From positions 6,758,001-6,822,000 of the forward strand of contig NZ_CP074371.1 in the NCBI RefSeq assembly GCF_018362975.1: 64,000 nucleotides of DNA, written 5' to 3'. The notes under the pieces are model-generated. The model was not told the DNA's origin, did no database searches, and worked only from the letters and a program-made list of their open reading frames with translations. Source of the stretch: Nocardia tengchongensis (GTDB taxonomy: Bacteria > Actinomycetota > Actinomycetes > Mycobacteriales > Mycobacteriaceae). A program made the position numbers and the translations under genes. Shown in pieces: positions 29,701 through 42,703 of this stretch (the first letter of the stretch is position 1; every line of letters begins with the position of its first letter).

Positions 29701-32700
29701 CGATGGCCAACCGTGCCAGGTAGTGCGTCAGGTTGCGGCTATGGCCGAGGAGCTGATGCTGAATCCGGAGCCTGTCGCCGACGAGGCGGAGCTGGCCCGC
29801 CGGATCCGGCAGGTCGTCGAAACAGGTTTCGATGTAGTGAATTCGGTTCCGGTGCGGGCACGGGTATACCGCACCGGTAGGGACGAGCACGTGATCGCGC
29901 TCGTGGTCCATCACATAGCGGCCGACGGTTCCTCGATGGCGCCGCTGGCCCGCGATATCTTCACCGCGTACGCAGCGCGGTTGAACGGCGAAGCGCCGCA
30001 GTGGAAACCTCTCGAGGTCCAATACGCGGACTACGCGATGTGGCAGGGGGAAGTACTCGGTGCCGAGGACGATCCGGCGTCGCCGATCGCGCGGCAGATC
30101 GCACATTGGAGCGAGGTCCTCGGTGATGCTCCGGAGCTGCTGGATCTGCCGACGGATCGATCCCGGCCTGCCACTATGTCGATGGCCGGTGGCAGTGTGC
30201 GCTTCACGCTCTCGGCGCGGCTGCACGACGAGGTAGCGCGGCTGTCACAGCGCGAGGGTGTCACCGTGTTCGTGGTGCTCCATGCCGCCCTGGCGATCCT
30301 GTTGGCGCGCACCGCGCACAGCGCGGACATCTCGGTCGGTTCTCCGGTTGCCGGCCGAGGCAGCCGGGCACTGGACGATATGGTCGGCATGTTCGTCAAT
30401 ACCGTGGTGCTGCGTACGCGAGTCCGGGAAGATCTGTCGTTCCGCGAACTCTTGGCCGAAGTACGCGACGTCGACCTGGAAGCGCTCGCCCACGCTGATG
30501 TGCCTTACGAGCGGCTGGTCGACATCCTCGACTGTGCTCGATCCACCGCGTATACGCCGCTGTATCAAGTGATGTTCGGTCTGCAGAACATGCGCGCGGT
30601 CCGGTTCGAGCTGCCCGGTGTGGATGTCGAACTGCTCGACCCCGGTATCGCGCAGGCGAAAACCGATCTGACCGTGCTGATGACCGAACGCGGCGATGGC
30701 GAACGGCCGGCCGGAATCGACGGCGAGATCATCTACGCCACAGACCTGTTCGCAGGGTCCACGGCGGAAGCGCTCGCGGAGAGATTCGTCCGCGTCCTGG
30801 AATCGGTCGTGTCCGACCCGGCGCGGACGGTGGGCGGAATCGATCTGCTCGACACATCGGAGACCGAACGACTGGTCCCGGCGCGAGGTGGCGAGAGCCC
30901 ATCGCCGTGTCTGCTGCCCGATCTACTCGCCGCGGCGGTGGCAGCGGATCCGACCGCGATCGCCCTGATCGGCGAGACCGAAACCCTCACCTACGCCGAG
31001 CTCGACCGCCGGTCCAACCAGCTCAGCGCACACCTGCTCGCCCGGGGAGCCGGACCGGGTACGTTCACCGCACTGGCCGTGCCGCGCTCGGTCGACTACC
31101 ACATCGCGATGTGGGCGATCGCGAAGACCGGTGCCACGTTCGTCCCGGTGGATCTGCGATATCCCGCAGAGCGGATCGCGCACATGGTGAACGATTCCGG
31201 TGTCACCGTAGGGATCACGATCGCGGCCGCGCGCGCGTCGCTTCCGGACGATGTCCGATGGCTGGTGCTCGACGAACCAGAAGTAGCCGCCGAGATCGCC
31301 GCGCAGGCCGACCGGGCCATCACGGATGCGGCTCGTGGCCGGACCCTGCGGATTCGGGAGGCAGCGTATGTGATCTACACGTCGGGGTCGACCGGAACGC
31401 CGAAAGGTGTCGTGGTCAGCCATGAGGGATTGGCCGGCTTCGCGGCCGAGCAGCGGGTCCGCTATCGCGTGGGCGCCACGTCGCGTGTCCTACAGGTGGC
31501 GGCGCCTGCCTTCGACGCGGTGCTGCTCGAGGCATTGATGGCGTGCGCGGCCGGCGGTTGCCTGGTCGTGTCGCCGCCGGAGGTTTTCGGCGGCCCGGAT
31601 CTGGCCGCACTGATCCGCGGGCATCAGGTGACGCATGCGTTCCTGACACCCAGTGTGCTGGCGACGATGTCGCCCGAGGACTTCGCATCGGTGCAGGTGC
31701 TGGCCGTCGGGGGTGAGATGGTGTCCGCGGACCTGATCGCCTCCTGGGCGCCGGGTCGGCAATTGCACAACATCTATGGTCCGACCGAAACGACGATCGT
31801 GGTGACGATCAGCGATCCGGTACAGCCGTCCGATCCGATCGGCATCGGTGGTCCGATCCGTGGTGTCGAGGCTGTCGTGCTGGACGCACGGCTGCGTCCG
31901 GTGCCCGTCGGTGTGACCGGCGAGTTGTACCTTTCCGGTGGTGCATTGGCGCGGGGCTATCTGAACCGCCACGCTCTGACTGCCGGTGCGTTCGTGGCGA
32001 ACCCCTACAGTGCGCCGGGATCGAGGATGTATCGCACCGGCGACATCGTCCGCTGGACCGCGAGTGGTGCGCTGGAGTACATCGGCCGCGTCGACTTTCA
32101 GGTCAAGATTCGTGGCCAGCGCATCGAACTCGGCGAGATCGACGCCGTGCTGCAGGCACACCCGCAGGTTGCGGCAGCCGTCACCGTGAGCCGCTCGGGA
32201 CCCGGCGGGCAGCCCATGCTCGCCGCCTACATCGTGGCCGAGTCCGCAGCGGGCGTCGAACCCGATACCGTGCTCGATCACGTCGCTGCTGTTCTGCCCG
32301 CCCACATGGTGCCGTCGACGATCACCGTGCTCGACCACATGCCGCTCGCCTCGACGGGCAAGGTGGATCGAAAAGCGCTGCCCGAACCCGTTTTCGATAC
32401 CCGCGATGCCGATGCCGACGCTGCGGCGACCGACCTCGAGCGCACCATCGCGGCGGCTTTCGCGGGCGTGCTCGGCGTTGCGTCGGTCGGCGTGACAACA
32501 TCGTTCTTCACGCTCGGCGGTGACTCCATCATGTCGATCCAGTTGGTGTCGCGGTTGCAGACGGCGGGTGTCGTCGTGACGGCTCGGGACGTCTTCGAGC
32601 ACAAGACCGTGCGCGGGCTGGCACAGGTGGCCGCGGCTGCGGACCGGGTGTCCCTCGCGGAGCTGCCGGGCGCTGGTGTGGGAGAGGTCCCCTTCACGCC

Positions 32701-35700
32701 GATCGTGTCCTGGTTCGTCGACCGGGTCGGGACAGCCGATCGGTTCGCGCAGTCGATGCTGGTTCGCTTGCCGCAGGACGCGCGCCTCGACAACGTGGTC
32801 GCGACCGTGCAGGCAGTGCTCGAACAGCACGATATGTTGCGGTCGCGGATGCGCGAACAGTGCCTGGATGTGCCGCCCGCTCACACCGCCGATGCCGTCG
32901 GCGCGGTATTCACACGAACCTTCCGGGCGCACGAGGCGCCGGGCAGCGATGGCTTCACCGCTGTGGTGGGAGCAGCGCTGACCGAGGCGGCGGATCGTCT
33001 CGATCCCGCCGCGGGCCGGATGATGCAGGTCGCGTGCCTGCTTCCGGAATCGGGCGTCGAGGCCGATGCCCGTGCCCTCATCGTGATTCATCACCTGGCC
33101 GTCGATGGCGTGTCGTGGCGGATCCTGCTGCCCGACCTTGTCACCGCGTGGCAGCAGATCGGCCAGGGACGCGCGGCCGAGTTGCCGGCGCAGGGTACAT
33201 CGATGCGGCGATGGGCACACGCGTTGACCGCCGCCGCCACCGGCCGGGGCAGCGAACTCGACCTGTGGCAGCGGATGAGTACCGCCGCCGATCCACTCCT
33301 CGGGACCGCGGAATTGGATCCATCCGTCGATACCCACGCGACGGTGCGGAATCTGACGGTCTCCATTCCGACCGCTGTGACCTCCGCGTTGCTGGACTCG
33401 GTGCCGCGGGCTGTGCGCGGCAGCGTCGATGACGCGCTGCTGGCCGGGCTGGCCGTGGCCCTGGCCCGTTGGCGCCGACGGCGCGGCATTCTGCACCCGG
33501 GCATGAAAGTCCTGCTGGAAGGACACGGCCGCGAAGAGCAAATCGCACCGGGAGCGGATCTTTCACGCACCGTCGGCTGGTTCACCAGCGCGTACCCCGT
33601 AGCCCTCGACCTGAGCGGAATCGACGACACGGACCTGCGTACGGCAGTGAAGTCCGTCAAGGACCAACTGCGCGAGATCCCCGACAAGGGCATCGGGTAC
33701 GGCTTGCTGCGCTATCTGAACACCGACACCACCGACCGGCTCGCGATGGCGCCTCAACCGCAGATCAGTTTCAACAATCTCGGCCGCGCCGGTGTGGACC
33801 TCACGTCCCTGTCGGATCTCGCGTGGGTCCCGACCGATGAGCAGTTCGACCGCCGATCCGTCTTCGATCCGGATATGCCTGCCGCCGCGGCGATCACGAT
33901 CGACGTCGATATCGTGGACACCGAGATCGGACCCGAACTGTCCGCACATGTCGGCTACGCCTCGCGATTGCTCGAACACCAGGATGTGGCCGAACTGGTC
34001 ACCGGGTGGGTCGACGCCGTGACCGAGATCGCCGCCCTCGCTCGCGCGGAGGAGACGTGGGGATTGTCCCGGGCGGATGTTCCGCTGGTCGACGTCACGC
34101 AGCACGATCTGAATGCGTTCGCAGACCGGTACGGTCCACTGAGCGACGTGTGGTCATTGGCACCGCTGCAGGAGGGCCTGCTGTTCCACGCCGAACTCGC
34201 GGCAGGCGAACTCGATGTTTACACCGCGCAGTCGGTCCTCACCCTTACGGGCGCGGTCGACGAGAACCGGCTCGAATGTGCCGCACAAGCTCTGCTCGAC
34301 CGCCATCCCAACCTGCGGGCTGCCTTCACACGAACGGTCGATGGCGTTCCGGCGCAGGTCGTTCCGGTCGGCGCCACCGTGCCCTGGCACCGGGTTGATC
34401 TCTCCGACGACGCCGGCGCGGTAGCGGCGCTGATCCAAACCGAGCGGGCGGTCGTATTCGATCCCGCCGACCCACCACTGCTGCGATTCCTGCTTGTTGC
34501 CCTCGGACAGAACGAGTTCCGGCTGGTGTTGACGGCGCACCATCTGCTCCTGGACGGCTGGTCGCTGCCGCTGCTGTGGCGCGAGCTCATCGGTTTGTAT
34601 GCCGTTGCCGCCCAGCCGGAGCTGCTTCCGCCGGCGGCCTCGTATCGGCGGTACCTGGAATGGCTGGACCGACGCGATCGCGACGCAAGTATCGATGTGT
34701 GGCGGGACGCGCTCCGGGATATCGGTGAGCCGACGCTGGTCGCCGATCCACGCACGGCCACGACGGCGGACATTCCGATCGATGTGCCAATCGTTGTAGA
34801 TCGTTCCGCTACAGCGGAATTGGTGACATTCGCGCGGGCGCGGGGCGTGACGATGGCGACGATCGTGCAGTTCGCCTGGGCCGTGGTGCTGGGCAACCTG
34901 CTCGGTGTCGAACGCGTGGCATTCGGCAGCACGGTATCCGGCCGCCCCGCCGAATTGCCCGATGTCGAGTCGATGATCGGTCTGTTCATCAATACGATTC
35001 CGGTCGTCGCCGAGGTGCGGCGGGATCTGACCATCGAGGACGCTCTGCGCCGACTGCAAGCGGACAACACCCGTCTGCTCGACCACCACTACCTCGAACT
35101 GTCGCAAATCATGGCGGCCACCGGCAACAGCCAGTTGTTCGATACCCTGGTCGTCTTCGAGTCGTATCCGGTCGACAGCAGTGGCCTGGGCGATGCGGAC
35201 ATCGACGGTATGCGTGTGGTCGCAGCGGAAGGCCGCGACGCGGCGCACTACCCCATCACCGTGCAAGCGCACCAAACCGACGAATTGCACGTCCGAGTCC
35301 GCTACCAACGAGCCCGCGTCGACGAGGTGGTGGCGGCCGGTCTCGCCGGCCGTCTGGAAACCGTGTTACGGACGCTGGCCGGCGATCCGGATACGGTGCT
35401 CGGTGCGATCGATCTGCTGACCGAGGACGAGCGGCGCACGCTGGTGCCCGCATCGGGCGGAGAGGCCGTGGCACCCAGCCTGATGTCGGAGTTGCTGGTA
35501 GCGGGCGTGACGGCGAATCCCGATGCGGCAGCGGTAGTGTCCGGTACGGACACGTTGTCCTACGCGGAGCTGGATGCCCGGTCCAACCAGCTGGCTCGGC
35601 AGTTGATCGCGTGGGGCACAGGACCGGGTGATCAAGTCGCGCTGGCGATGCCGCGGTCGGTCGAATTCGTGATCGGTCTGTGGGCGGTGACCAAAGCGGG

Positions 35701-38700
35701 CGCGGCGTTCGTGCCCGTTGATACCCGGAATCCGGCCGAGCGCATCGCGCTCATGGTGGCGGATGCCGGCATTCAGCTGGCGGTCACGGTCGAGGAGACG
35801 CGAGATCTGCTGCCCGGCACGGTGTTCCCGTTGGTACTGGACGATCCGGCCATCGAGCGGTCGATCATCGCGCAATCGACCGCCCGCGTCACAGCTGGAG
35901 AACTCGTGCGGATGCCGCACATCCAGGATGTGGCATACGTTCTCTACACCTCGGGCTCGACCGGAATGCCGAAGGGTGTCGCGGTCACCCATGAGGGGCT
36001 TGCGAATTTCGCTGCCGCGCAGCGGGATCGGTTCGGTGTCGACACGGGATCGCGAGTGCTGCAGGTCGCCGCTCCCGGCTTCGACGCGATGGTCCTCGAG
36101 GTGCTGCTCGCTCACACCAGCGGTGCTGTCCTGGTGGCTGCGCCCCCAGTAGTGTTCGCTGGGCACGAGTTGATGGAACTGGTGCGCGCACAGCAGGTCT
36201 CGCATGCCTTCCTCACTCCCAGCGTGTTGGCGACGATGTCGCCGGCCGGGATGGATTCGCTGCGGGTGCTGGTGGCAGGGGGCGAGGCGGTGACACCGGA
36301 AACGGTCGAAATATGGGCGCCGGGCAGAACTCTGCTGAACGGTTACGGCCCGACCGAAACGACGATTCTCGCCGCTATCAGCGCTGCGCTGCACCCGGGT
36401 GACGCGGTGACCATCGGCGGGCCGATCCGCGGTGTCGAGGCTGTCGTGCTCGATGCGTGGTTGCGGCCGGTGCCGGTCGGGGTGGTGGGGGAGTTGTACC
36501 TCGCGGGGGTGCAATTGGCGCGCGGCTATGCGGGCCGAGCCTCGGCCACCGCAGGCGCGTTCGTGGCGAATCCGATCGGTGCGGCAGGTTCGCCCATGTA
36601 CCGCACCGGCGACCTGGTTCGCTGGACACCCGAGCACACTCTGGAATATCTCGGACGCCGCGATTTCCAGGTCAAGATCCGTGGCCAGCGCATCGAACTC
36701 GGTGAAATCGAAACTGTTCTGGCCGGGCATCCCGGGATCTCCCAAGCGGTAGTTCTGCGGCGGAAGGATCACCTCGGTATCGACCGGCTCGTCGGCTATC
36801 TCGTCACTGACGAGGAGCTGGATCCGGACGATGTTCGTGCCGCTACGCGGTTGCGGCTGCCCGCGCACATGGTGCCCGAGGCGTTCGTGGTGCTGGCCGA
36901 ACTTCCTCTCACCACGACTGGCAAACTCGACCGCTCGGCGCTTCCCACTCCGGAATTCGCGGTCGGCCGAGAACGGGTCACTCCCCGCACCGACGCCGAA
37001 CGACGTGTTGCCGCCGTGTTCGAGAACGTGCTGGGCATCAACGGTGCCGGGGCGACGGACAGCTTCTTCGACCTGGGCGGCGATTCGCTGTCGGCCACTC
37101 GGGTGGCTGCACAGTTGAGTACGGCGGCAGGAGTACATCTGGGGGTCCGCGACCTTTTCCAGGCGCCCGTGGTGGCCGACCTCGCCGCTCGGCTGGCGAC
37201 TCTCGACCGCGACTCCCGGGTGCCGTTGACGGCGCGCCCCCGGCCTGCGCAGGTACTGCTGTCACCGGCGCAGCAGCGAATGTGGTTCCTCAACCAGTTC
37301 GACACCGCCGTCGGCAGGTACAACATCCCGCTGGTGATCCGGCTGCGCGGAGAACTCGACATCGATGCGCTCCGGCACGCGTGTGAACTGGTCGTCGAAC
37401 GGCACGAATCGCTGCGTACGAAGTTCCCGATGGTCCATGGCCGACCCTGTCAGGTTACCGTCGCCGTCGACGAGGTCGTACCCGCGCTGGTTCCGGTTCA
37501 GGTCGGCGAACATCAGGTGATGGATCGCGTGATCACCGTGGTGTCGGCGGGTTTCGATGTGACGCAAGCGCCCCCGTTGCGGATGGAATTGCTCGCGGTC
37601 GACGACCAGGACCACGTTCTGGTCATCTGTGTGCACCATATCTGCGCGGACGGCCAGTCGATGATCCCGCTTACGCGGGATGTGGCGATGGCGTACGAGG
37701 CGAGCAGGCATGGGAAAGAGCCCACGTGGCCGGTACTTCCGGTCCAGTACGTCGACTATGCGCTGTGGCAGCACGAGATGCTCGGGTCGGCGGACGACCC
37801 GGACTCGGTCATCTCCCAGCAGTTGCGATTCTGGAAGGACACCCTTCACGGGCTGCCCGAGCTGCTCGAGCTGCCGACCGACTTTCCACGGCCACCGGTC
37901 GCGTCCATGGATGGGTGCGCGATCGAGTTCGAACTTTCCGCCGATCTGCACGAGCGAATCGCCGGCGTCGCACGTGAGGCGAACGCGACGGCCTTCATGG
38001 TCCTGCATGCCGCACTGGCCGTACTGCTGTCGAGGCTGGCCGGCGTCGACGATATCGCGATCGGCGCCCCGATAGCCGGACGTGGAGAGCGTGACCTCGA
38101 CGATCTGATCGGTATGTTCGTCAATACCCTTGTGCTGCGGTCACGGGTGTCGCTGCGGCAGCCGTTCGCCGAACTGCTCGCCTCGACCCGTGAGACGGAT
38201 CTGGCCGCGTTCGAGCATGCGGATGTGCCTTTCGAACAAGTCGTGGAAGCGCTGAATCCGCCCCGGTCGACCGCGCATCTTCCGCTGTATCAGGTAACGC
38301 TCGATGTCCAGAACCTGAGCAAGGCCGCACTGGAGCTGCCGGAGCTCGGTATCGAGCTGATGGAAAACGGTTTCGAGCAGGCGCAGGCCGACCTGAATGT
38401 GAAGTTGACCGAGCGATTCGGTCAGGGAGGCCGTCCAGACGGCATGGTGGGACGACTCACCTTCGCTACCGATCTCTTCGTGAACGAGACGATGAGTCGG
38501 TTCGCGCGCGCTTACGTCCGGATTCTGGAGTACGTCACCGCGAATCCCGCGGTGCCGGTCGGCGATATCGACATCGTCGATCCGATACAGCGGCGCGAAT
38601 TGCTGGACGCGGCAGGGGAAGACGGCGCCGTGGTCGCAGATGCCACACTCGCAGACTTGTTCGCTGCCCGAGCCCTGGACCAGCCGGATGCTGTCGCGGT

Positions 38701-41221
38701 CAACGATGGAGTCTCGCAGCTGACCTACGCGGAACTGGATCAACGGTCCGCCCAGGTTGCGGCCCGGCTGATCGAACAGGGCGTGAAGCCGGAATCGCTT
38801 GTGGCCGTGGCATTGCCGCGTTCGATCGAACTGGTCGTGGGCCTGCTCGCAGTGATTCGGGCAGGTGCCGGGTATCTGCCACTCGACGTGGCGTATCCGT
38901 ACGACCGATTGCGGTTCGTGCTCGACGATGCGCGCCCAGCGGCGGTGCTGACCTCCGTCGCAACGGCTACGGCCCTGCCCGAGTACGCGGCACCGATGGT
39001 GCTGGTCGAGGATTGTGCGGACGCAGCAGACACCGCCGACGCGGCGATGCCGAACTTGCGGCTGGACAATGTCGCGTACGTGATCTACACCTCCGGATCG
39101 ACGGGCCGTCCCAAGGGAGTGCCGATCAGTCACCGCGAAGCGGTCACGTTGTTCACCAGCACGGCCGAACGTTTCGATGTCGGCCCAGACGACGTGTGGA
39201 CGCTGTTCCATTCGTACGCCTTCGATTTCGCGGTATGGGAAATGTGGGGTGCGCTGCTGTCCGGCGGCAGGCTGGTTGTGGTCGACTACGACACATCCAG
39301 GTCGCCGAAGGAGTTCGTCGATCTCGTGGCGCGCGAGCGTGTGACGGTATTGAGCCAGACTCCGTCGGCGTTCTACGGCTTCGCCGAAGCAGAGCGTGTG
39401 TATCGCGAATCTGGTTGCACCGCAGGTCAACTCGCTCTACGTTACGTTGTATTCGGTGGCGAGCCGCTGGATGTGTCCCGCTTGACCAATTGGTTCGCGG
39501 ATCACGATCGAAAATCACCGTGCTTGGTCAACATGTACGGGATCACCGAGACGACGGTGCATGTCACGTTCCGCGCGATCGAGGGCACGGAGGTGGCCGG
39601 GATCGGATCACCGCTGCCAGGGTTGCGGGTGTATGTGCTCGACGACCGGTTGCGGCCGGTGCCGATCGGCGTCGCCGGGGAGATCTATGTGGCCGGCGGG
39701 CAACTGTCGCGAGGTTACCTGCGCGCCCCGGCTTTGACCGCAGGACGATTCGTCGCGAATCCCTTCGACTCGCATGGTTCGCGATTGTATCGATCCGGAG
39801 ATCTCGGCCGGTGGAACAAGTCCGCGCGCCGGCTCGAATTGACCTACGCCGGTCGAGCGGATGCGCAGGTACAGCTGCGCGGTTACCGCATCGAACTGGG
39901 TGAGGTGGAATCCGCATTGCTCCGGCATCCGCATGTGGTGCGCGCCGCCGCTGCGGTGCATCGCCATATGCTCGGCGTCGATCAGCTGATCGGCTACGTT
40001 GTGGGGGCCGACGGCCAGCAGATCGATCCGGGCGAGGTCCGGGAGGCCGCCGCCCGTGTACTGACCACGTACATGGTCCCCTCGGCGGTGATGGTGCTGC
40101 CAGATCTGCCATTGACGGTCAATGGCAAACTCGATCGAAAGGCTCTGCCCCTTCCCGATTTCGATGCATCGGTGACCGAGTTCGTCACGCCGCGAACTCA
40201 TTCCGAGAAAACGATCGCTGACGTCTACGCACAGGTCCTGGGCCTGGAGCGGGTCGGAGTGTCGGATGGGTTCTTCGATCTGGGCGGCAATTCGCTGCTG
40301 GCCACAATGGCGGTGGCCGAGTTGAGCGCTCGAGGCGTGACGATCGCCCTGCCCTGGATGTTCGACGATGCGACACCGAAAGCGTTGGCGCGCAGGGCCG
40401 ACGAAGCCACGGGCGGCTCCGGTCTCGAGGTGTTGCTTCCGCTTCGTGCGAGCGGATCGAAGCCTGCGATATTCGCCGTACACCCCGCCGGAGGATTGGC
40501 ATGGTTCTACGGCGGAGTGGTCGAGCATGTGGACAAGGAACGACCCGTATACGGCCTGCAGGATCCACATGTGGTCGCGGGCGAACCAGGCGCGAAATCG
40601 GTGAACGAATTGGCCGAGCGGTATGTGGCGGAGATTCGTAGAGTGCAGCCGCACGGTCCGTATCACCTGCTCGGATGGTCTTTGGGTGGGCAAATCGCGC
40701 ACGCGATCGCGGTCGAGTTGCAGCGCGACGGTGAACTCGTCGGAACCCTGACCCTGTTGGATTCCGCACCCGATTTGTCTGCTGATTCGATGATCGCCAC
40801 TGCGGACGAGTCCGCGCCAGGACACTTGATGGCGGACCTCCTCGGCGGCTGGCGGGAATTGTTCGACCTCGGCGATGTGGTACAGGCGCACACCCATGAG
40901 CAAGCATGGGCGGTCATCCGCAGCCAAGTGGTCGGAACCGGGCTGTTCACCGCCGAACAGACGGATCGGGTGATGGAGAGTTTCGAGACCGCGAGCGACC
41001 TGGCCGCCGGCTACCGGCCCGCAGTTTTCAACGGAGATCTCCTCTTCTTCACTGCCGGCAAAGACCGCGCGGAAGAGGACGCTCTCGCGCAGGCGTGGCG
41101 CCCGTACGTGACCGGCAAGATACACAACACGGTTGTCGACGCACGTCACCTCGAGTTCAGTCATCCGCACGCAATGGCCGTTGTCGGCTCGGTCCTGGAA
41201 AGGTTCGTGAACCTGTGTTGA
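23753..41221 (+). CDS. NRPS, rest of module 3 to module 7 with thioesterase
   Basis: Continuation of the same synthetase (5,822 residues from GTG 23753; the frame is open from ~23663). Order: C3 end to 24490, A3 24520-26020, T3 26055-26275, C4 26320-27690, A4 27720-29200, T4 29230-29465 (IGVNSL, Gly replaced by Val before Asn-Ser), C5 29485-30850, A5 30880-32380, T5 32420-32640 (LGGDSI), epimerization 32690-34060 (HHLAVDG), C6 34130-35440 (HHLLLDG, D-accepting type expected), A6 35470-36945, T6 36975-37200, C7 37240-38600, A7 38630-40150, T7 40185-40400, TE 40440-41218 (GWSLG). Tentative codes: A3 DLWDLILVSK, A4 DIWHFAWVVK, A5 DALFAGIIVK, A6 DALFVGGILK, A7 DFWSVGMVHK (threonine-like). Predicted product: an N-acylated heptapeptide with a D-residue at position 5, released or cyclised by TE. 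A2, A5 and A6 are close paralogs. Confidence 0.95.
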   Translation: MLDLPTDRPRPAKQSFRGATISAMVPADLHRDVIALARRHDATVFMVMHAAYAALLARLSGTGDIAVGTPIAGRGEPGLDSLIGMFVNTLVLRTRIDPGSSFLNILDQVRSADLGAFETADIPFERLVEVLNPPRSTAHSPLTQVGFSFQNIEIPTVEFEDLRVSARMADPSVAKYDLHLNLVDSLAPDGDPDDMAVEFSYATDLFDEATVAAMFDRYLLLLQAIVAEPTCVVGDVDLLTANEARELAAWSSGESTSLSSETIASLFAAQAAANPDRIAVIDAEGGGRLGYGEFAARVNSLARVLIGRGVGPGTVVAVAMRRCVDLLTTLYAIHAAGAAYLPLDPDHPVDRVRAVVTDARPDAIITRSADQANVPENVPVWAFEQLDSVRADTSTVTDADRHRSLRPDDLAYVIYTSGSTGLPKGVAVPHAAVVNQLRWLRDHYGLGAEDIMLLRTPATFDLSVWELFSALTCSAAVIVAGRDAHLDPGSAAGLLAEHRITTVDFVPSSLSAFLDAAGGHEFPDLRRVLCIGEALPTETVRRFRQLSTARIDNLYGPTEAAVSVTAHRIDALDGITVPIGIHEANVVVRVLDSRLHQVPAGVTGELYLGGVQLARGYHERPGLTAASFVADPFGSTSGSRLYRTGDLVRWGSDGNLRYVGRADTQVKVRGLRIELGDIEAALVAHEQVAAAVVQMRTEGGEQHLVAYLVTAEALDPQQVRAFLLQRLPTYMVPSSIVRIDAVPLTVNGKVDYRALPAPDIRGHQSGYRAPQGLIEQTVAGVVGELLDLPEVGADDNFFGLGGNSLLATRALSRIGEIVGVAVPVRVIFEAPTVAELSERIGQLRAVPNLPAPTRMPRPDRIPLSLAQARMWFLNQFDPSSPGYVVPLAMRLDGIVDLEALAAAVGDVIERHESLRTSYPAVDGMPTQVVLDASDVVGKWDLGPQRVGVHELSARLAEFFGAGFDVSKGVPLRIALYRLSDETWVVALAVHHIGCDGSSVAPLAADLVTAYRARSSGNPPDWAPLALQFADYALWQREVLGSAEDPDSYLAHDLAYWKTQLAGIPDVIEVPTDRPRPLVQTQRGAVVHAAIPSELHGRLEALARRAGATTFMVVHTALAVLLSRLSGSDDITIGVPHAGRGHRSLDNLVGMFVNTLVMRSRFRREQSFASLLNEVRRTATEAFDHATVPFEQLVEALNPARSTSHTPLFQVMLAYQNMARARVELPGLTVESLDPEDSAAIYDLLLMITEGHGAHHEPTGMTLRLTYATDLFDDGSVLRFAEQFVRVLDAAATDADAAVGGIELLDAAERLLVLQRWNDTAGPAATGRTLVDAVDEQVACTPDAPAICLPGGIRMTYREFDTRVNRLARWLIARGAGPETVVAVGIRRSVELITALYAVVKAGAAFLPIDPDHPSARIADVLNAAQPLLVITTSADGDALPRGFEISCIDRVDVAGLPDVPITDAERRTPLRPDNVAYILFTSGSTGVPKGVALTHAATVSQLAWAQQRWPHDASDTVLHKTPITFDIAVWELFWPLQTGAQIMVAEPDGHRDPGYIASVIANHQVSTVHFVPSMLDVLVEAAAGTPLPSIRRVFVAGEALAQRTVDAASRAFAHAEVVNWYGPAEAEVVTAARCLPGVANRSMAPIGTPVAGMQVYVLDPWLRPVPIGVVGDLYVAGVQLARGYHARPDLTCGAFVAHPFGASGERLYRTGDLVRWAKTGELEYLGRSDFQVKVRGQRVEPGDVEAALSALPEVARAVAVATTDRIVAYVTLAPGARTDGRSIRERLTHALPSYLIPAAVQILEAIPSTPNGKLDRTALPQPVFDNAEEFVPPRTEREAALAAIVAEITDRDRVTVTANLFEIGVNSLSAARIAARATAELGIAVGIRDIFTEPTIAGLAERLRTRAGHAMVPLTARPRPAAVPLAAAQRRMWFVNQFDTASAAYNICFAARLTGRLDLDALQAALLDVVERHEPLRTVYPAVDGQPCQVVRQVAAMAEELMLNPEPVADEAELARRIRQVVETGFDVVNSVPVRARVYRTGRDEHVIALVVHHIAADGSSMAPLARDIFTAYAARLNGEAPQWKPLEVQYADYAMWQGEVLGAEDDPASPIARQIAHWSEVLGDAPELLDLPTDRSRPATMSMAGGSVRFTLSARLHDEVARLSQREGVTVFVVLHAALAILLARTAHSADISVGSPVAGRGSRALDDMVGMFVNTVVLRTRVREDLSFRELLAEVRDVDLEALAHADVPYERLVDILDCARSTAYTPLYQVMFGLQNMRAVRFELPGVDVELLDPGIAQAKTDLTVLMTERGDGERPAGIDGEIIYATDLFAGSTAEALAERFVRVLESVVSDPARTVGGIDLLDTSETERLVPARGGESPSPCLLPDLLAAAVAADPTAIALIGETETLTYAELDRRSNQLSAHLLARGAGPGTFTALAVPRSVDYHIAMWAIAKTGATFVPVDLRYPAERIAHMVNDSGVTVGITIAAARASLPDDVRWLVLDEPEVAAEIAAQADRAITDAARGRTLRIREAAYVIYTSGSTGTPKGVVVSHEGLAGFAAEQRVRYRVGATSRVLQVAAPAFDAVLLEALMACAAGGCLVVSPPEVFGGPDLAALIRGHQVTHAFLTPSVLATMSPEDFASVQVLAVGGEMVSADLIASWAPGRQLHNIYGPTETTIVVTISDPVQPSDPIGIGGPIRGVEAVVLDARLRPVPVGVTGELYLSGGALARGYLNRHALTAGAFVANPYSAPGSRMYRTGDIVRWTASGALEYIGRVDFQVKIRGQRIELGEIDAVLQAHPQVAAAVTVSRSGPGGQPMLAAYIVAESAAGVEPDTVLDHVAAVLPAHMVPSTITVLDHMPLASTGKVDRKALPEPVFDTRDADADAAATDLERTIAAAFAGVLGVASVGVTTSFFTLGGDSIMSIQLVSRLQTAGVVVTARDVFEHKTVRGLAQVAAAADRVSLAELPGAGVGEVPFTPIVSWFVDRVGTADRFAQSMLVRLPQDARLDNVVATVQAVLEQHDMLRSRMREQCLDVPPAHTADAVGAVFTRTFRAHEAPGSDGFTAVVGAALTEAADRLDPAAGRMMQVACLLPESGVEADARALIVIHHLAVDGVSWRILLPDLVTAWQQIGQGRAAELPAQGTSMRRWAHALTAAATGRGSELDLWQRMSTAADPLLGTAELDPSVDTHATVRNLTVSIPTAVTSALLDSVPRAVRGSVDDALLAGLAVALARWRRRRGILHPGMKVLLEGHGREEQIAPGADLSRTVGWFTSAYPVALDLSGIDDTDLRTAVKSVKDQLREIPDKGIGYGLLRYLNTDTTDRLAMAPQPQISFNNLGRAGVDLTSLSDLAWVPTDEQFDRRSVFDPDMPAAAAITIDVDIVDTEIGPELSAHVGYASRLLEHQDVAELVTGWVDAVTEIAALARAEETWGLSRADVPLVDVTQHDLNAFADRYGPLSDVWSLAPLQEGLLFHAELAAGELDVYTAQSVLTLTGAVDENRLECAAQALLDRHPNLRAAFTRTVDGVPAQVVPVGATVPWHRVDLSDDAGAVAALIQTERAVVFDPADPPLLRFLLVALGQNEFRLVLTAHHLLLDGWSLPLLWRELIGLYAVAAQPELLPPAASYRRYLEWLDRRDRDASIDVWRDALRDIGEPTLVADPRTATTADIPIDVPIVVDRSATAELVTFARARGVTMATIVQFAWAVVLGNLLGVERVAFGSTVSGRPAELPDVESMIGLFINTIPVVAEVRRDLTIEDALRRLQADNTRLLDHHYLELSQIMAATGNSQLFDTLVVFESYPVDSSGLGDADIDGMRVVAAEGRDAAHYPITVQAHQTDELHVRVRYQRARVDEVVAAGLAGRLETVLRTLAGDPDTVLGAIDLLTEDERRTLVPASGGEAVAPSLMSELLVAGVTANPDAAAVVSGTDTLSYAELDARSNQLARQLIAWGTGPGDQVALAMPRSVEFVIGLWAVTKAGAAFVPVDTRNPAERIALMVADAGIQLAVTVEETRDLLPGTVFPLVLDDPAIERSIIAQSTARVTAGELVRMPHIQDVAYVLYTSGSTGMPKGVAVTHEGLANFAAAQRDRFGVDTGSRVLQVAAPGFDAMVLEVLLAHTSGAVLVAAPPVVFAGHELMELVRAQQVSHAFLTPSVLATMSPAGMDSLRVLVAGGEAVTPETVEIWAPGRTLLNGYGPTETTILAAISAALHPGDAVTIGGPIRGVEAVVLDAWLRPVPVGVVGELYLAGVQLARGYAGRASATAGAFVANPIGAAGSPMYRTGDLVRWTPEHTLEYLGRRDFQVKIRGQRIELGEIETVLAGHPGISQAVVLRRKDHLGIDRLVGYLVTDEELDPDDVRAATRLRLPAHMVPEAFVVLAELPLTTTGKLDRSALPTPEFAVGRERVTPRTDAERRVAAVFENVLGINGAGATDSFFDLGGDSLSATRVAAQLSTAAGVHLGVRDLFQAPVVADLAARLATLDRDSRVPLTARPRPAQVLLSPAQQRMWFLNQFDTAVGRYNIPLVIRLRGELDIDALRHACELVVERHESLRTKFPMVHGRPCQVTVAVDEVVPALVPVQVGEHQVMDRVITVVSAGFDVTQAPPLRMELLAVDDQDHVLVICVHHICADGQSMIPLTRDVAMAYEASRHGKEPTWPVLPVQYVDYALWQHEMLGSADDPDSVISQQLRFWKDTLHGLPELLELPTDFPRPPVASMDGCAIEFELSADLHERIAGVAREANATAFMVLHAALAVLLSRLAGVDDIAIGAPIAGRGERDLDDLIGMFVNTLVLRSRVSLRQPFAELLASTRETDLAAFEHADVPFEQVVEALNPPRSTAHLPLYQVTLDVQNLSKAALELPELGIELMENGFEQAQADLNVKLTERFGQGGRPDGMVGRLTFATDLFVNETMSRFARAYVRILEYVTANPAVPVGDIDIVDPIQRRELLDAAGEDGAVVADATLADLFAARALDQPDAVAVNDGVSQLTYAELDQRSAQVAARLIEQGVKPESLVAVALPRSIELVVGLLAVIRAGAGYLPLDVAYPYDRLRFVLDDARPAAVLTSVATATALPEYAAPMVLVEDCADAADTADAAMPNLRLDNVAYVIYTSGSTGRPKGVPISHREAVTLFTSTAERFDVGPDDVWTLFHSYAFDFAVWEMWGALLSGGRLVVVDYDTSRSPKEFVDLVARERVTVLSQTPSAFYGFAEAERVYRESGCTAGQLALRYVVFGGEPLDVSRLTNWFADHDRKSPCLVNMYGITETTVHVTFRAIEGTEVAGIGSPLPGLRVYVLDDRLRPVPIGVAGEIYVAGGQLSRGYLRAPALTAGRFVANPFDSHGSRLYRSGDLGRWNKSARRLELTYAGRADAQVQLRGYRIELGEVESALLRHPHVVRAAAAVHRHMLGVDQLIGYVVGADGQQIDPGEVREAAARVLTTYMVPSAVMVLPDLPLTVNGKLDRKALPLPDFDASVTEFVTPRTHSEKTIADVYAQVLGLERVGVSDGFFDLGGNSLLATMAVAELSARGVTIALPWMFDDATPKALARRADEATGGSGLEVLLPLRASGSKPAIFAVHPAGGLAWFYGGVVEHVDKERPVYGLQDPHVVAGEPGAKSVNELAERYVAEIRRVQPHGPYHLLGWSLGGQIAHAIAVELQRDGELVGTLTLLDSAPDLSADSMIATADESAPGHLMADLLGGWRELFDLGDVVQAHTHEQAWAVIRSQVVGTGLFTAEQTDRVMESFETASDLAAGYRPAVFNGDLLFFTAGKDRAEEDALAQAWRPYVTGKIHNTVVDARHLEFSHPHAMAVVGSVLERFVNLC

Positions 41222-42003
41222 CTACTCCTCAGCAGTTCCGACTCGACAATGACAGAACCGTGACCTGCACGAGTCCGGCCGAGGCGCGCATGTTGTGGCG
41301 CGAGACGATAGCCGCGGACGGCCTCTACCAGCACGCCGCTGCCCACCTGCGACCCGAGGAGATCGTCTTGGACATCGGCGCGAACATCGGACTCGTCACG
41401 ATGATGTTCGCGGAGAAGTGCCCCGGAATCGGGGTCATCGCCGCCGAGCCGGTACCGATGATTTTTCACTGCCTCCAGCGCAACATGGCCGCTCATGTGC
41501 CGCACGGGGTGTCGTTGCGGGTTGCGGTCGGTGCCGTGCCCGGGACTTTGCCGTTCACCTGGTACCCGCAGGCGTCGGCCAATTCCGGTCTGTATGCCGA
41601 CCGCGAGCGAGACGATGAAAACACCAGGATCTTTCTGCGCAACAGCGGCCTGGACGATGAATCAATCGGATACATCACTGCCGGTCTGCATGATGGCGAG
41701 CAGATCGACGTGGACGTGACCACGGTGTCGGCGGTGCTGGCCGAACATGCCCCCGACGCTCAGATCGGGCTGCTCAAAGTAGATGTGGAGCGGGCAGAAT
41801 TGGACGTATTGCGCGGCATTTCCGAAACGGATTGGCCCCGTATTCGTGCCGTCGTGGCCGAGGTACACGACACCGACGGCCGCTTGGCCCAGTTTTGCGA
41901 GTTGTTGAGCCGGCACGGACTGTCCCCGCGCGACAGGCAAGACCCCTCCTTGGCCGGGACCGAACTGCACGAGGTCTACGCCGCCCGGCCCTCGGACTAC
42001 TGA
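41215..42003 (+). CDS. FkbM-family methyltransferase
   Basis: SAM-dependent methyltransferase of 262 residues. It has the SAM-binding motif [15 protein letters not shown] (about residues 45-60), the acidic [13 protein letters not shown] strand, and the FkbM-type C-terminal [16 protein letters not shown]. The GTG at 41215 overlaps the NRPS stop (41219-41221), and a TTG at 41218 is also possible, so translation is coupled to the NRPS. FkbM relatives O-methylate natural products. The likely job is methylation of a hydroxyl on the peptide, for example on a Thr-like residue or acyl group; this is inferred from context. No transporter, MbtH-like protein or regulator accompanies it here. Confidence 0.9.
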   Translation: MLTTPQQFRLDNDRTVTCTSPAEARMLWRETIAADGLYQHAAAHLRPEEIVLDIGANIGLVTMMFAEKCPGIGVIAAEPVPMIFHCLQRNMAAHVPHGVSLRVAVGAVPGTLPFTWYPQASANSGLYADRERDDENTRIFLRNSGLDDESIGYITAGLHDGEQIDVDVTTVSAVLAEHAPDAQIGLLKVDVERAELDVLRGISETDWPRIRAVVAEVHDTDGRLAQFCELLSRHGLSPRDRQDPSLAGTELHEVYAARPSDY

Positions 42004-42233
42004 CTCGATACAGACGCTGTCCGGCCGCGATCCGCTCGGCGTCGAGGACGACATGGTGGACCTGCGCGAACTGGTCGCCACCGAAACGGTACCGCGGGAC
42101 CGTGAACCGGTCAGTGGTCGTCGTAGTGTCCGTCGTGACTCGCGTGGGCCATGCAAGGGCACCTCGGCACCCGCCAACATCGTCTGCACCACCCCGCTCG
42201 TCGTCTTCCCGGTGGCCACCATCGCATGCCTGA
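42004..42233. other. Gene-remnant spacer right of the NRPS operon
   Basis: No intact gene. From 42161 it is the 3' end of a second copy of the membrane-protein gene (TSAPANIVCTTPLVVFPVATI on the plus strand). Between 42004 and 42150 the minus strand reads FTVPRYRFGGDQFAQVHHVV and onward without a start, which looks like a fragment of an unidentified coding sequence. Confidence 0.5.
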
Positions 42234-42365
42234 TCAACAGTGGACGTCGCGAAAGGCGATCCGCGGCGCGCAGGTGATCCCCACCTCGCCGGCTGCGGGC
42301 CCGAACCGCTCCGCCGAGAACTGCCGAAACGCCTCCACCGACTCCCACACCTCAGCCACCCGAAT
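42161..42365 (+). repeat. Right copy of 205-bp direct repeat flanking NRPS island
   Basis: Gap-free match to 15852-16056 in the same orientation. Here the minus-strand gene is complete and the plus-strand membrane-protein gene is reduced to its 3' end, the mirror of the left copy. The two copies enclose 26.1 kb carrying the NRPS and methyltransferase. Confidence 0.9.
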
Positions 42366-42506
42366 CCCGTTCGCGGTAGCGATAACCCACCCGAACAGCC
42401 CACCCGCCGGCATCGGCCCACCCGCCGCCGCCCCCAACATCTCCATCACCCGGTCGTACTGCTCAACCGTCACACCATCGAATTCGAGCACAACCCCAAT
42501 AGCCAC
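42234..42506 (-). CDS. Small dimeric-barrel-like protein
   Basis: A 90-residue protein whose pattern (VVLEFDGVTVEQYDRVMEML, then IRVAEVWESVEAFRQFSAER) resembles small dimeric alpha-beta barrel proteins of the antibiotic-biosynthesis-monooxygenase or stress-responsive type. The GTG at 42506 was chosen because GAGGGAGGGGGG lies directly upstream; an ATG at 42539 is less likely. Its C-terminal 44 codons are duplicated at 15925-16056. No catalytic residues can be assigned. Confidence 0.7.
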   Translation of the reverse strand: MAIGVVLEFDGVTVEQYDRVMEMLGAAAGGPMPAGGLFGWVIATANGIRVAEVWESVEAFRQFSAERFGPAAGEVGITCAPRIAFRDVHC

Positions 42507-42703
42507 AGCGCCCCCCTCCCTCAAAGGATGACAAAACATCTATCTGCTCCCCGAGCGTAGAATCCCCCACCCGCCCACCTCCATGTAACGCCAGACACGC
42601 CCCAGACACGCCGAGCCGACACGCACAAGATCAACATCCCCTCCGCGAATCCCATTGGCCCAGACCGATTCCGGCGCCCACTCGAATAATCGGGAGACTG
42701 TCG

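Noticed and set aside
16774..41221. Nocobactin/mycobactin-type siderophore synthetase
   Set aside because: No salicylate-loading gene, no heterocyclisation domains, no lysine hydroxylase and no iron box are visible.
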